From NCBI GenBank assembly GCA_044841755.1, contig JAXOFM010000001.1:496001-560000 (forward strand): a stretch of 64,000 bases of DNA, in the 5' to 3' direction. Positions within the stretch are counted from its first letter, which is position 1; each line of letters opens with the position of its first letter. The notes under the pieces were generated by a model. That model was not told the origin of the DNA. It saw only the letters and a list, made by a program, of their open reading frames with translations, and did no database searches. This document shows, in pieces, positions 33,248 to 41,056 of this stretch. Source of the DNA: CAZAPO01 sp044841755. Its GTDB lineage: Bacteria > Bacteroidota > Bacteroidia > Flavobacteriales > Flavobacteriaceae. Both the position numbers and the translations under genes were made by a program.

Positions 33248-34411
33248 ATGCACCAACTGAAAACAGTTACTTACAATAATATTGATGAAGTTTCTTCAGA
33301 GGAATGGAACCAACTTAATTGTACAAGCAACGTTTATTTCAGTCCAGAGTTTTTAAAAGCTTTTGAAATTTCAAATCCTCGTATTGATTTCAAATACATT
33401 TTTGTTTCTCAAAATGATAAAGCAATGGCTCTAGGCTTAATACAGACGATAGAGCTGAATATTGATGTTATTCTAAAAAACATCAAAATGGCTAATTGGC
33501 TAAAAAGAACAATTAATTTTTTCTTCTGTAATAGCATTATCAAGATCATGTTTCATGGTAATATTTTCTTAAGCGGTGAACATGGATTATTTATAAATGA
33601 TTCAACTGATAAAATAAACGCACTTAATGCAATTGCAAAAGAGATTAATCGAATTGCTAGAAAAACTAGGCACTTGCATGCCATATTTGTAAAGGATTTC
33701 TTGAAAGAATCATTACCAATTACAACTCGTTTCGAAAAACACGGATTTGCTCCGATGCACGTTGAGCCAAATATGATACTTTCCTTAGATTCTAGCTGGA
33801 AAACCTATGAAGATTACAAAGAAGTACTTAAATCTAAATATCGTGTAAAAGTAAATAAGGCAGATAGTACAAGTGCCAGTTTAATTGCTCGTCTATTTAA
33901 CGAATCTGACTTTACAACATACAAAGATGAACTTCAACAATTGTATGAAAATACCATTGCTAATGCCAATTTTAATGCCCAAGTATTAAATCTGAATACT
34001 TACATACATCTTCGGAAAATCTATCAAGATGATTTCATTGTAAAGGCTTATTTTTTAGGAGATAAATTGGTTGGGTTTTTATCGGCATTGGCAAACAATA
34101 ATCATTTAGACGCTCACTTTATTGGTCTGGATTACAGCTTGAATAAGGAACATGCTATATACCCAAGAATTTTGAATGACTATGTTAGAATTGGTATTGA
34201 AAGACAAGTATCGCATATAAACTTTGGCAGAACTGCTTCCGAAATTAAGACAACCATTGGAGCAATGCCTGTTGATCTTACTTGTTACATTAAGCATAAG
34301 CGCCCTTTTATTAATTCAATTGTAAAATTCTTTATCAAGAGAGTTCAACTTAAAGAATTTAAACAACATCAACCTTTTAAAAATAAAAAAGAGGCTGAAA
34401 AAGCCTCTTAG
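33248..34411 (+). CDS. FemAB/GNAT-like acyltransferase
   Basis: The 387-residue protein has two GNAT-like halves as in FemAB or BioF2-like (Acetyltransf_6) proteins. The first half has YFSPEFLKAFE, the second has SKYRVKVNKADS followed by YFLGDKLVGFLSAL and HFIGLDYSLNKEHAIYPRIL, the acyl-donor binding region. Members add amino acids to peptidoglycan or lipids, or acylate other acceptors; the substrate is unknown. It is a basic protein at the C-terminus (ending QPFKNKKEAEKAS). The last codons are part of a terminator hairpin. Alone on its strand, after the ArsC-like gene by 38 bp. Confidence 0.72.
   Translation: MHQLKTVTYNNIDEVSSEEWNQLNCTSNVYFSPEFLKAFEISNPRIDFKYIFVSQNDKAMALGLIQTIELNIDVILKNIKMANWLKRTINFFFCNSIIKIMFHGNIFLSGEHGLFINDSTDKINALNAIAKEINRIARKTRHLHAIFVKDFLKESLPITTRFEKHGFAPMHVEPNMILSLDSSWKTYEDYKEVLKSKYRVKVNKADSTSASLIARLFNESDFTTYKDELQQLYENTIANANFNAQVLNLNTYIHLRKIYQDDFIVKAYFLGDKLVGFLSALANNNHLDAHFIGLDYSLNKEHAIYPRILNDYVRIGIERQVSHINFGRTASEIKTTIGAMPVDLTCYIKHKRPFINSIVKFFIKRVQLKEFKQHQPFKNKKEAEKAS
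34389..34409. terminator. Bidirectional terminator overlapping the end of the acyltransferase gene
   Basis: An 8-bp stem AAGAGGCT/AGCCTCTT with a 5-nt loop is flanked by an A-run on the left and T-rich DNA on the right, so it can serve both converging genes. The stem encodes the final residues of the acyltransferase. Confidence 0.75.
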
Positions 34412-34433
34412 TTTATTTTCTATTAGAAGTTAA

Positions 34434-34874
34434 TTATGTCCATGCATTTATTAAACCACCCATTAAGGCCATAGTCACTACCCAGTAACCAACATTTATT
34501 AAAACATACTTAGCCGACCTCATTTCAAATAAAGCATTTGTAGCAAAAACAGGTAACACAACAAATAATGCTAGCATAGCACCATGCAAAGCTCCGTGTT
34601 TAAACGTCATAAATGCTTCAGTCCCATGAGGATCTGTTGGTGCTCCACCCAACATTACTTCAGGCCAAAGTTTAAAAGCGATTAAAAAAGCAAAAACAAG
34701 AGCTAGCCCATAGGTTTTACCTGGATTCATGCTTTTAGCTTTTTCTTCCGTCATTCCTGTTTCCTTCATCCAAGCTGTTCCAAAAACTTTAGGGTTATAC
34801 CAGATAAATCCGACAACTAAAGGTAAGATAGAAGCCACCACAATGGCTAGCCAATTAATGTCCATTCCTTCCAT
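34434..34874 (-). CDS. DUF1761 membrane protein
   Basis: The 146-residue protein has four predicted membrane helices. The first carries the DUF1761 signature PLVVGFIWYNPKVFGTAWMK, then MNPGKTYGLALVFAFLIAF, HGALHGAMLALFVVLPVFAT, and a final YWVVTMALMGGLINAW. The family is widespread in Bacteroidota and has no known function. It appears to be single, between the acyltransferase (convergent) and the thioesterase gene (same strand, 63 bp away). The second ATG (codon 4) is an equally possible start. Confidence 0.83.
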   Translation of the reverse strand: MEGMDINWLAIVVASILPLVVGFIWYNPKVFGTAWMKETGMTEEKAKSMNPGKTYGLALVFAFLIAFKLWPEVMLGGAPTDPHGTEAFMTFKHGALHGAMLALFVVLPVFATNALFEMRSAKYVLINVGYWVVTMALMGGLINAWT

Positions 34875-34937
34875 AATTATATTATTTAGTTTAGTTAATG
34901 TGGTATTAAGTTAAGGAATTATTTTTTATGACCCTTT

Positions 34938-35414
34938 CTATACCAAGTCTTTAGGCTTCCTTCCATAGGCCAAAGTATCTTCTTTAACAAGAATTTTAAA
35001 GCTATCAGATTTTGGGAAAGATTTGAATTTACCAATGAATTCTTTAGGCAATATTCCTAGCTTTCTAGTGCTAAGTTTTATAAATGAGAATAAAATCTCA
35101 GAGTGCGCTAAATGTCTTCCTTCAACATCGTAAAAATTATGAAAGAACTTCACAAATCTTACGTCTTCGGTATGTCCTGCCATCTCCAAACTAACTCTAA
35201 TTGGCTTTCCGCTTAACACTTCCCTATAATAATGTATGTGCTCATAAAGCACTATTGGTCCAAGATCGTTATTTGCTAGAATATCAATTCCCATACCATG
35301 TTCCGTCAAAAAAGACATGCGTGTATGACTCATATATTCTATGTAGGTTGAATTCCCTAAATGTTTGTTTGCATCAAGATCATTCCACCTTACTTCAAAC
35401 TCTTTAAAATACAT
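34938..35414 (-). CDS. Acyl-CoA thioesterase, hotdog fold (YbgC/4HBT-like)
   Basis: The 158-residue protein is a single hotdog domain. The active-site region RWNDLDANKHLGNSTYIEYM (Asp in the YbgC/4HBT position) opens the fold, followed by the long helix and strands VLYEHIHYYREVLSGKPI and VRFVKFFHNFYD. It should hydrolyse acyl-CoA or acyl-ACP thioesters; chain-length preference cannot be read. Monocistronic, divergent from yicC by 74 bp. Confidence 0.86.
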   Translation of the reverse strand: MYFKEFEVRWNDLDANKHLGNSTYIEYMSHTRMSFLTEHGMGIDILANNDLGPIVLYEHIHYYREVLSGKPIRVSLEMAGHTEDVRFVKFFHNFYDVEGRHLAHSEILFSFIKLSTRKLGILPKEFIGKFKSFPKSDSFKILVKEDTLAYGRKPKDLV

Positions 35415-35459
35415 AACATAACTATTTGTGGTAAAGTTAAACTTAATAAGCTATTTAAT

Positions 35460-35467
35460 TATCTTTG
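35460..35467 (+). promoter_or_regulatory. Predicted minus-7 element for yicC-gmk-nadD-PNPOx
   Basis: TATCTTTG matches TAnnTTTG; predicted start near 35474, leader about 15 nt to the yicC ATG. No other promoter is needed for the four tightly packed genes. Confidence 0.45.
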
Positions 35468-35488
35468 CTGAACTTTTAATACAAGCCT

Positions 35489-36346
35489 ATGATACACTCA
35501 ATGACAGGTTACGGAAAAACTGTTTTGCAGTTCCCAACTAAGAAGATTTCCCTAGAGATAAAATCTTTAAACAGCAAGAACCTAGATTTGAATACCCGAA
35601 TGCCTTCTGTTTATAGAGAAAAAGAGCTCCACATACGTAAAATTATCGCTAACAAACTGGTTAGAGGTAAGGTTGATTTTTCTCTTTATTTAGAGGTTAC
35701 TGGAGAAGAAACCTCAACAAAAATTAATAAACCTGTAGTTGAACAATACATTCAACAATTAAGAGAAGTTGTTGATGGTGATTCAACTGAACTGTTAAAA
35801 ATGGCTGTTCGATTACCTGATGCACTCAATACAGAACGTGATGAAATAGATGATGATGAGTGGAAGGCTATCGAAAAAGGAATTACAGAAACGCTTGAAA
35901 AAATAAGCACCTATCGAATTGAGGAGGGAAAAGCTCTTGAAAATGACTTTAAGATCAGGATTAAGAACATTAATGATTTGTTGGAGCAAGTCATCGAAAT
36001 GGATCCTGAACGCATCGAAAATGTAAGAGAACGTTTAAACCGTGGAATAGCCGAACTAAAAGAAAAGGTTGATGAAAACCGTTTTGAGCAAGAACTCGTA
36101 TACTACATTGAAAAATTCGATATCACAGAAGAAAAAGTTAGACTGCACAATCATTTAGAGTACTTTGTTAAGTCTCTAAACTCAGACGATTCTAATGGGA
36201 AAAAACTAGGTTTTATTGGTCAGGAAATTGGTCGTGAAATAAATACTATTGGTTCTAAAGCAAATTATGCTCCTATGCAAAAGCTAGTAGTTCAAATGAA
36301 GGATGAGTTAGAGAAGATTAAAGAACAACTCTTAAACGTTTTATAA
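35489..36346 (+). CDS. yicC: YicC family protein (RNase-associated)
   Basis: The 285-residue protein has the YicC N-terminal signature MIHSMTGYGKT and SLNSKNLDLNTRMP, a middle region predicted to be helical, and a C-terminal DUF1732 domain with EKVRLHNHLEYFVKSLNSD and KLGFIGQEIGREINTIGSKAN. YicC proteins act in RNA turnover, with evidence for endoribonuclease or adaptor activity in E. coli. It begins a four-gene run: gmk starts 1 bp after its stop. yicC-gmk adjacency is widely conserved. Confidence 0.93.
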   Translation: MIHSMTGYGKTVLQFPTKKISLEIKSLNSKNLDLNTRMPSVYREKELHIRKIIANKLVRGKVDFSLYLEVTGEETSTKINKPVVEQYIQQLREVVDGDSTELLKMAVRLPDALNTERDEIDDDEWKAIEKGITETLEKISTYRIEEGKALENDFKIRIKNINDLLEQVIEMDPERIENVRERLNRGIAELKEKVDENRFEQELVYYIEKFDITEEKVRLHNHLEYFVKSLNSDDSNGKKLGFIGQEIGREINTIGSKANYAPMQKLVVQMKDELEKIKEQLLNVL

Positions 36347-36347
36347 C

Positions 36348-36920
36348 ATGAGTAAAGGAAAGTTAATTGTATTTTCTGCACCATCGGGCTCAGGTAAAAC
36401 CACAATTGTTAGACATTTGCTTAAACAAGAAGAGCTTAACCTAGAATTCTCTATTTCAGCAACCTCACGAAGCAAACGTGGAGATGAAGTTGATGGAAAG
36501 GATTATTATTATTTATCTGCCAAAGAGTTTAAGACTAAGATTAAAAATGAAGAGTTTTTAGAGTGGGAAGAGGTTTATAGAGACAACTTTTACGGAACTT
36601 TAAAAACGGAAGTTGAACGTATTTGGGCGAAAGGCAAGCATGTGATTTTCGATATTGATGTTTCAGGAGGTTTACGTATAAAGAGAAAATTTCCAGACGA
36701 AACACTGGCGGTTTTCGTTAAGCCGCCAAGTATTGACGAGCTGAAGATCAGGCTTAAAAAGCGTAAAACAGAAAGTGAAGATAAAATAAATATGCGAGTT
36801 GCTAAAGCTTCTGCTGAGTTAGCTACCGCTCCTCTTTTTGATGTCATCATAAAAAATAAGGATCTTGATGTGGCACTAGATGAAGCTTACCGTTTGGTTG
36901 ATGGCTTTGTAAATTCTTAA
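36348..36920 (+). CDS. gmk: Guanylate kinase
   Basis: The 190-residue protein has the P-loop APSGSGKTT (about residues 10-18), the GMP-binding region with SATSRSKRGDEVDGKDYYY and the lid residues EWEEVYRDNFYGT, followed by FDIDVSGGLRIK. It phosphorylates GMP to GDP with ATP. The length is normal. Its stop codon overlaps the first ATG of nadD (TAATG). Confidence 0.96.
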   Translation: MSKGKLIVFSAPSGSGKTTIVRHLLKQEELNLEFSISATSRSKRGDEVDGKDYYYLSAKEFKTKIKNEEFLEWEEVYRDNFYGTLKTEVERIWAKGKHVIFDIDVSGGLRIKRKFPDETLAVFVKPPSIDELKIRLKKRKTESEDKINMRVAKASAELATAPLFDVIIKNKDLDVALDEAYRLVDGFVNS

Positions 36921-36928
36921 TGGTAACT

Positions 36929-37507
36929 ATGAATGTTGGTTTATATTTTGGAACTTTTAACCCTATTCACGTTGGTCATTTAACCATTGCCAATCATTTA
37001 GTAGAACATAGTGATTTGGATCAAGTTTGGTTTGTAGTTACTCCTCATAGTCCTTTTAAAAAGAAAAACTCGTTGCTTGATGACCACCAGCGATTAGAAA
37101 TGGTTTATCAAGCAACCAAAGATTATGATAAGCTAAAAGAAAGTAATATTGAGTTTAATCTTCCTCAGCCAAACTACACAGTCAATACCTTAGCTCATTT
37201 GGAGGAAAAATATCCCGAAAACAATTTTGCTTTAATTATGGGCGAAGATAATTTGAAGAGTTTTCACAAATGGAAGAACTACGATGTTATCTTATCGCGT
37301 CACAAAATCTATGTTTATCCAAGAATATCGCAGGGTATCATTGAATCTAAATTTGAAGATCACCCAAGCATTACAAGAGTGAAAGCACCTATCATGGAGC
37401 TTTCGTCAACCTTTATTCGCAAATCAATAAAAGCAGGCAAGAATGTACGCCCAATGCTTCCTGAGGCTGTGTGGAAATACCTTGATGAAATGAATTTTTA
37501 TAAATAA
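36929..37507 (+). CDS. nadD: Nicotinate-nucleotide adenylyltransferase
   Basis: About 192 residues. The nucleotidyltransferase motif GLYFGTFNPIHVGHL (with HxGH) opens the protein, and the second motif SSTFIRKSIKAGK lies near the end; MGEDNLKSFHKW is also typical. It adenylates nicotinate mononucleotide in NAD synthesis. Two ATGs are possible: 36920, which overlaps the gmk stop, and 36929, which gives the usual N-terminus and is preferred. The stop codon overlaps the start of the next gene by one base. Confidence 0.93.
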   Translation: MNVGLYFGTFNPIHVGHLTIANHLVEHSDLDQVWFVVTPHSPFKKKNSLLDDHQRLEMVYQATKDYDKLKESNIEFNLPQPNYTVNTLAHLEEKYPENNFALIMGEDNLKSFHKWKNYDVILSRHKIYVYPRISQGIIESKFEDHPSITRVKAPIMELSSTFIRKSIKAGKNVRPMLPEAVWKYLDEMNFYK

Positions 37508-38046
37508 TGGGCAGACAATTAAAGAGCTTAAATCCTAGACTCAACATGTTTATAGAAAATCAAAAGATTTTCTTTGTTGGGACTGCAAGAAGTGATGGTC
37601 GTGTAAATATTTCTCCAAAAGGAATGGATGCTTTAAAAGTATTAGGAGAAAACAAGGTAATCTGGTTAAACCTAACTGGTAGTGGAAACGAAACAGCGGC
37701 TCATTTATTGGAAAATGACAGGATGACCATTATGTTCTGTTCTTTTGATGAATCACCATTAATACTTCGCCTTTATGGAAAGGCAAAGATTTTTCATCAG
37801 AGAGATATGGGCTTTGACAATTATATGACTCATTTCAAACATAAGCATGGAGCTCGACAGATTGTTGAATTAGACATCGATCTTGTGCAAACTTCTTGTG
37901 GTTTTGGTGTCCCTTTAATGGATTTTGTTAAAGAGCGATCTACATTAAACGATTGGGCTAAAGAAAAAAGTGATAATGAGCTTGAAGACTATTGGAAAAA
38001 GAAAAATACTACTAGTCTTGACGGTCACGAAACAGGTATCCTATAA
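37507..38046 (+). CDS. Pyridoxamine 5'-phosphate oxidase-family (split-barrel flavin-binding) protein
   Basis: The 179-residue split-barrel protein has FFVGTARSDGRVNISPKGMD at its start, the typical flavin phosphate-binding region of PNPOx-like proteins, and RMTIMFCSFDESPLILRLYGKA in the second half. Substrate specificity cannot be assigned; it is not the PdxH type because the C-terminal PLP segment is lacking. The ATG overlaps the nadD stop (TAATG), so it is part of the same coupled run. An NAD-salvage or flavin redox role is only suggested by position. Confidence 0.85.
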   Translation: MGRQLKSLNPRLNMFIENQKIFFVGTARSDGRVNISPKGMDALKVLGENKVIWLNLTGSGNETAAHLLENDRMTIMFCSFDESPLILRLYGKAKIFHQRDMGFDNYMTHFKHKHGARQIVELDIDLVQTSCGFGVPLMDFVKERSTLNDWAKEKSDNELEDYWKKKNTTSLDGHETGIL

Positions 38047-38215
38047 AAAACCCTAACGCACAAAGTTGGGATTTCATAACTTGAATTTTAATCTTCTAAA
38101 GGACGAATTCTTAATAATTGTTATTTAATCATTTACAGTGGAAACACCTTCAAAGTTACCAACAACCAGCACTAATTTTTCTCTTGTAGCTTTAATATAA
38201 AAGTCACTAAAATAA

Positions 38216-38249
38216 GAAACTGCTTAGATAAAGTGCTCTAAGCAGTTTC
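38216..38249 (-). terminator. Hairpin with perfect 13-bp arms after the 309-residue lipoprotein gene
   Basis: GAAACTGCTTAGA (38216-38228) pairs exactly with TCTAAGCAGTTTC (38237-38249) around an 8-nt loop. It is 44 bp beyond the stop of the minus-strand gene; the T-tract after it on that strand is interrupted, so termination is likely but weak. The rest of 38047-38292 shows nothing else. Confidence 0.6.
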
Positions 38250-38292
38250 AAAAACAAAAATACCAACCAAAAATTCTAGTTTAACTTAATAT

Positions 38293-39222
38293 TTATTTAC
38301 GTGTGTTCACTCTAGGGTTATCCTTCTTTTCTGTCCTTTGTTTACGTTTCTTTTTCGAAGATTTATCTTCCTTACCATTTGTTCTCATAAACTCAATGTA
38401 TCCTACACCTTCAAATTCGTAAAATGTCCCTGAAGTTGGGTGATACAACTCAATGAGTGCATCATTTATAACGTTCAACTCGAAATATTCATTGTCAAAG
38501 AAATCGTAATCTAATGTTAAATTTTTCAAGTAATCATCTCCTTGTACATCTTGTATTCCATAAACTCCTGTATAATCCCAATAAATATTATTTACGTTGC
38601 TTACTTGTGCATCCTGAGAGCTTCTAAACGTTGAGTCGTTTCCTCCAGCTAAGAATTGTAAATAATTCTCGTTATCAAACTCGTTCAGTGCTCCTACTTC
38701 GCTGGTATAGGTTTTTTCCCAAGCTTCATACTCTTGCAAGAAATAGTGAATGTTATCATAGAATACATAATCATAATCAAAATTACTTCTCTGGTAACCA
38801 TGCAAGAAATATGAGGTGTCGTTATTAGGGTTGTATAACTCAATGGTATTACTATCTATTTGATACACATCAAAGGTTTCAAAACCATCAATCTCGTGAT
38901 CAACATCGAGTATCATATCATAAGCATCATAAACACCAACAGGTATTCCGAAACCGTTTCCTTGACTTCCTATACCAACAAGATTATTGTTAGCATATAG
39001 TGTTCCTCCTCTAAACGAAATGGTAAAAGCTATTTGCAAAAATGGTGTTTCTCCGTGACCAATAGTTTCATTAACATCAACATACCACAGTTCATGTGAA
39101 TTTAATAACTGATTTAAAGAAATTGTTGGTTCCGGGCCATCATCAATAATAACCTCAGCATAACACGATGTTAATAAAATTGCTATTAGAGCAAATCCTG
39201 AAAGTAATTTTAGCGTTTTCAT
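38293..39222 (-). CDS. Flavobacterial lipoprotein, function unknown
   Basis: The 309-residue product has a lipoprotein signal (lipobox LTSC, Cys20), then a mainly beta-structured domain with many Asp, Asn and Tyr (LYANNNLVGIGSQGNGFG, SNFDYDYVFYDNIHYF) and a strongly basic tail (KEDKSSKKKRKQRTEKK). Related proteins are sometimes called nicotinate-nucleotide adenylyltransferases in databases because they lie near nadD; there is no nucleotidyltransferase motif here and that name should not be used. The repeats of the form SNTIELYNP and DALIELYHP suggest an internal duplication. Location: outer membrane or periplasmic leaflet. Confidence 0.8.
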   Translation of the reverse strand: MKTLKLLSGFALIAILLTSCYAEVIIDDGPEPTISLNQLLNSHELWYVDVNETIGHGETPFLQIAFTISFRGGTLYANNNLVGIGSQGNGFGIPVGVYDAYDMILDVDHEIDGFETFDVYQIDSNTIELYNPNNDTSYFLHGYQRSNFDYDYVFYDNIHYFLQEYEAWEKTYTSEVGALNEFDNENYLQFLAGGNDSTFRSSQDAQVSNVNNIYWDYTGVYGIQDVQGDDYLKNLTLDYDFFDNEYFELNVINDALIELYHPTSGTFYEFEGVGYIEFMRTNGKEDKSSKKKRKQRTEKKDNPRVNTRK

Positions 39223-39322
39223 AGGCTTATCGTTTTTTGATTACAATTTTTTGAATTTCAAATTGTGTGCCAAAAATGTATATCATTGATATAGTGGGAG
39301 TTATCAAACTTATAATTTTATG

Positions 39323-39330
39323 TACTTTTG
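39323..39330 (+). promoter_or_regulatory. Predicted minus-7 element for gpsA
   Basis: TACTTTTG matches TAnnTTTG; predicted start near 39337, leader about 16 nt. Confidence 0.45.
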
Positions 39331-39352
39331 AAATCTGTAATTAACAAACTTT

Positions 39353-40354
39353 ATGGATTCACAATTAAAATATGCTGTATTAGGTGGTGGAAGTTGGGCT
39401 ACTGCTATTGTAAAAATGCTTTGTGAAAATCTTGATGAAGTTGGTTGGTATATGCGAAGTGTATATGCGAGGGAGCATATTGAAAAACACCAGCACAATC
39501 CAAGTTATTTAAGTTCTGTTGAGTTTCATCTGGAGCAGCTAAAACTAAGCAATGACATCAATGAGATTGTGACCTATGCTGATGTACTTATTTTTGTGAT
39601 TCCATCAGCATTTATTCATACAGAATTAGAAAAACTAAATGTTGATATTTCTAATAAAATAATTGTTTCTGCTGTAAAGGGAATCATTCCAGAATCTGGA
39701 CTATTAGTAGGTGAGCATTTTCATGATATTTACAATATTCCTTTTGAAAATATTGGTGTGATTGCTGGCCCTTGTCATGCCGAAGAAGTTGCGCTAGAAC
39801 GATTGTCTTATCTCACTATTTCTTGCGCTGATCAGGAAAAGGCAAGCACTATTGCAGATGCATTATCAAGCGAGTACATAAGAACCAAAATAAGTGATGA
39901 CATTATTGGTGTGGAATATGCAGTAATGCTGAAGAACATTTATGCTATTGCAGCAGGAATAGCTCACGGACTAGGTTATGGTGATAACTTCCAAAGTGTA
40001 TTGATGAGCAACTCTATACGAGAAATGAAACGTTTTATTAAGAAGATGCATAAAATGAAACGTAACATTAATAACTCTGCTTATTTAGGCGATCTTCTGG
40101 TTACAGGTTATTCGGTATTCTCTCGAAACCGAATGTTTGGTAATATGATTGGTAAAGGATATACGGTTAAATCTGCAATGATGGAAATGAATATGGTTGC
40201 CGAAGGATACTATGCAACAAAAAGCGCTTTCTTACTTAATAAGAAGAATGTAAAGAAAACACGCCTTCCAATTATTAATGCTGTTTATAGCATTTTGTAT
40301 GAAGGAAAGAATGCTAAAAAAGTGTTTAAAAAACTAACTGAGAAGTTAGATTAA
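39353..40354 (+). CDS. gpsA: NAD(P)+-dependent glycerol-3-phosphate dehydrogenase
   Basis: The 333-residue protein opens with the Rossmann motif YAVLGGGSWATAIVKML. It carries VIAGPCHAEEVA, the catalytic-lysine segment YAVMLKNIYAIAAGIAHGLGYGDN and the C-terminal domain typical of GpsA. It reduces dihydroxyacetone phosphate to sn-glycerol-3-phosphate for phospholipid synthesis. Length is normal. A P-loop sulfotransferase starts 12 bp downstream, suggesting co-transcription. Confidence 0.94.
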   Translation: MDSQLKYAVLGGGSWATAIVKMLCENLDEVGWYMRSVYAREHIEKHQHNPSYLSSVEFHLEQLKLSNDINEIVTYADVLIFVIPSAFIHTELEKLNVDISNKIIVSAVKGIIPESGLLVGEHFHDIYNIPFENIGVIAGPCHAEEVALERLSYLTISCADQEKASTIADALSSEYIRTKISDDIIGVEYAVMLKNIYAIAAGIAHGLGYGDNFQSVLMSNSIREMKRFIKKMHKMKRNINNSAYLGDLLVTGYSVFSRNRMFGNMIGKGYTVKSAMMEMNMVAEGYYATKSAFLLNKKNVKKTRLPIINAVYSILYEGKNAKKVFKKLTEKLD

Positions 40355-40366
40355 ACCTTAACTAAT

Positions 40367-41056
40367 ATGCCCTTAAAAATAATTGGAGCTGGTTTCCCTA
40401 GAACAGGAACTATGACCTTAAAAAAGGCTTTAGAAACTATAGGTTATGACCAAACCTATCATTATAAAGACCTTATTGCAAACTCATCAAAGCTTAAATA
40501 TTGGAAAGAACTTGAAAAAACTGGTCAAACAGATTTCGAAACACTCTTTGAAGGGTTTCAAGCTACTGTAGATTTCCCTGGATATCCCTATTATAAAATA
40601 TTATTGGAGAGGTATCCAGAAGCCAAAGTAATTCTAACTACAAGAGATTTTGAAAAATGGTATGATAGCACTTATAAAACAATTTGGAAATCTGCCCATA
40701 AACCTTTAAGTGCAAGAATAGATTTATTTAAAAGAAAAATTTTGAATAGTAAGCTGCGTAATATTTTTAAATGCGTGAAATTCATGCGGCGTGTCTTTTT
40801 AAGAAATCAATTCGATAATAAATTTTCAAATAAAGAATACACTAAAGCTATATTTTTTCAGCATATTAATGATGTTGTTACTCATGTCCCAAAACACCAA
40901 TTATTAATTTATAATGTGGCTGAAGGATGGGAGCCTTTGTGTGATTTTTTGAATGTACCAATTCCAAATGAACCCTTCCCTCACTTAAACAAAAAAGAAA
41001 ATTTCCATAAGATGGTAAAAGAAATGATTAGTGAAGCTTCAAAAGAAACTAGCTAA
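40367..41056 (+). CDS. P-loop sulfotransferase family protein (Sulfotransfer_4-like)
   Basis: The 229-residue protein begins with a PAPS-type 5'-phosphosulfate loop, GAGFPRTGTMTLKKALE, and continues with ATVDFPGYPYYK and VILTTRDFEKWYDS, the 3'-phosphate binding Arg-Asp region of the Sulfotransfer_4 family. It should be a cytoplasmic sulfotransferase using PAPS; the acceptor is unknown. It follows gpsA by 12 bp and overlaps the convergent arylsulfotransferase gene by 4 bp. Two unrelated sulfotransferase folds side by side hint at a shared role in sulfated surface or lipid products (inference). Confidence 0.85.
   Translation: MPLKIIGAGFPRTGTMTLKKALETIGYDQTYHYKDLIANSSKLKYWKELEKTGQTDFETLFEGFQATVDFPGYPYYKILLERYPEAKVILTTRDFEKWYDSTYKTIWKSAHKPLSARIDLFKRKILNSKLRNIFKCVKFMRRVFLRNQFDNKFSNKEYTKAIFFQHINDVVTHVPKHQLLIYNVAEGWEPLCDFLNVPIPNEPFPHLNKKENFHKMVKEMISEASKETS

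Noticed and set aside
38293..39222. Naming the lipoprotein a nicotinate-nucleotide adenylyltransferase
   Set aside because: No HxGH nucleotidyltransferase motif; the true NadD is at 36929-37507, so the name would come from position only.
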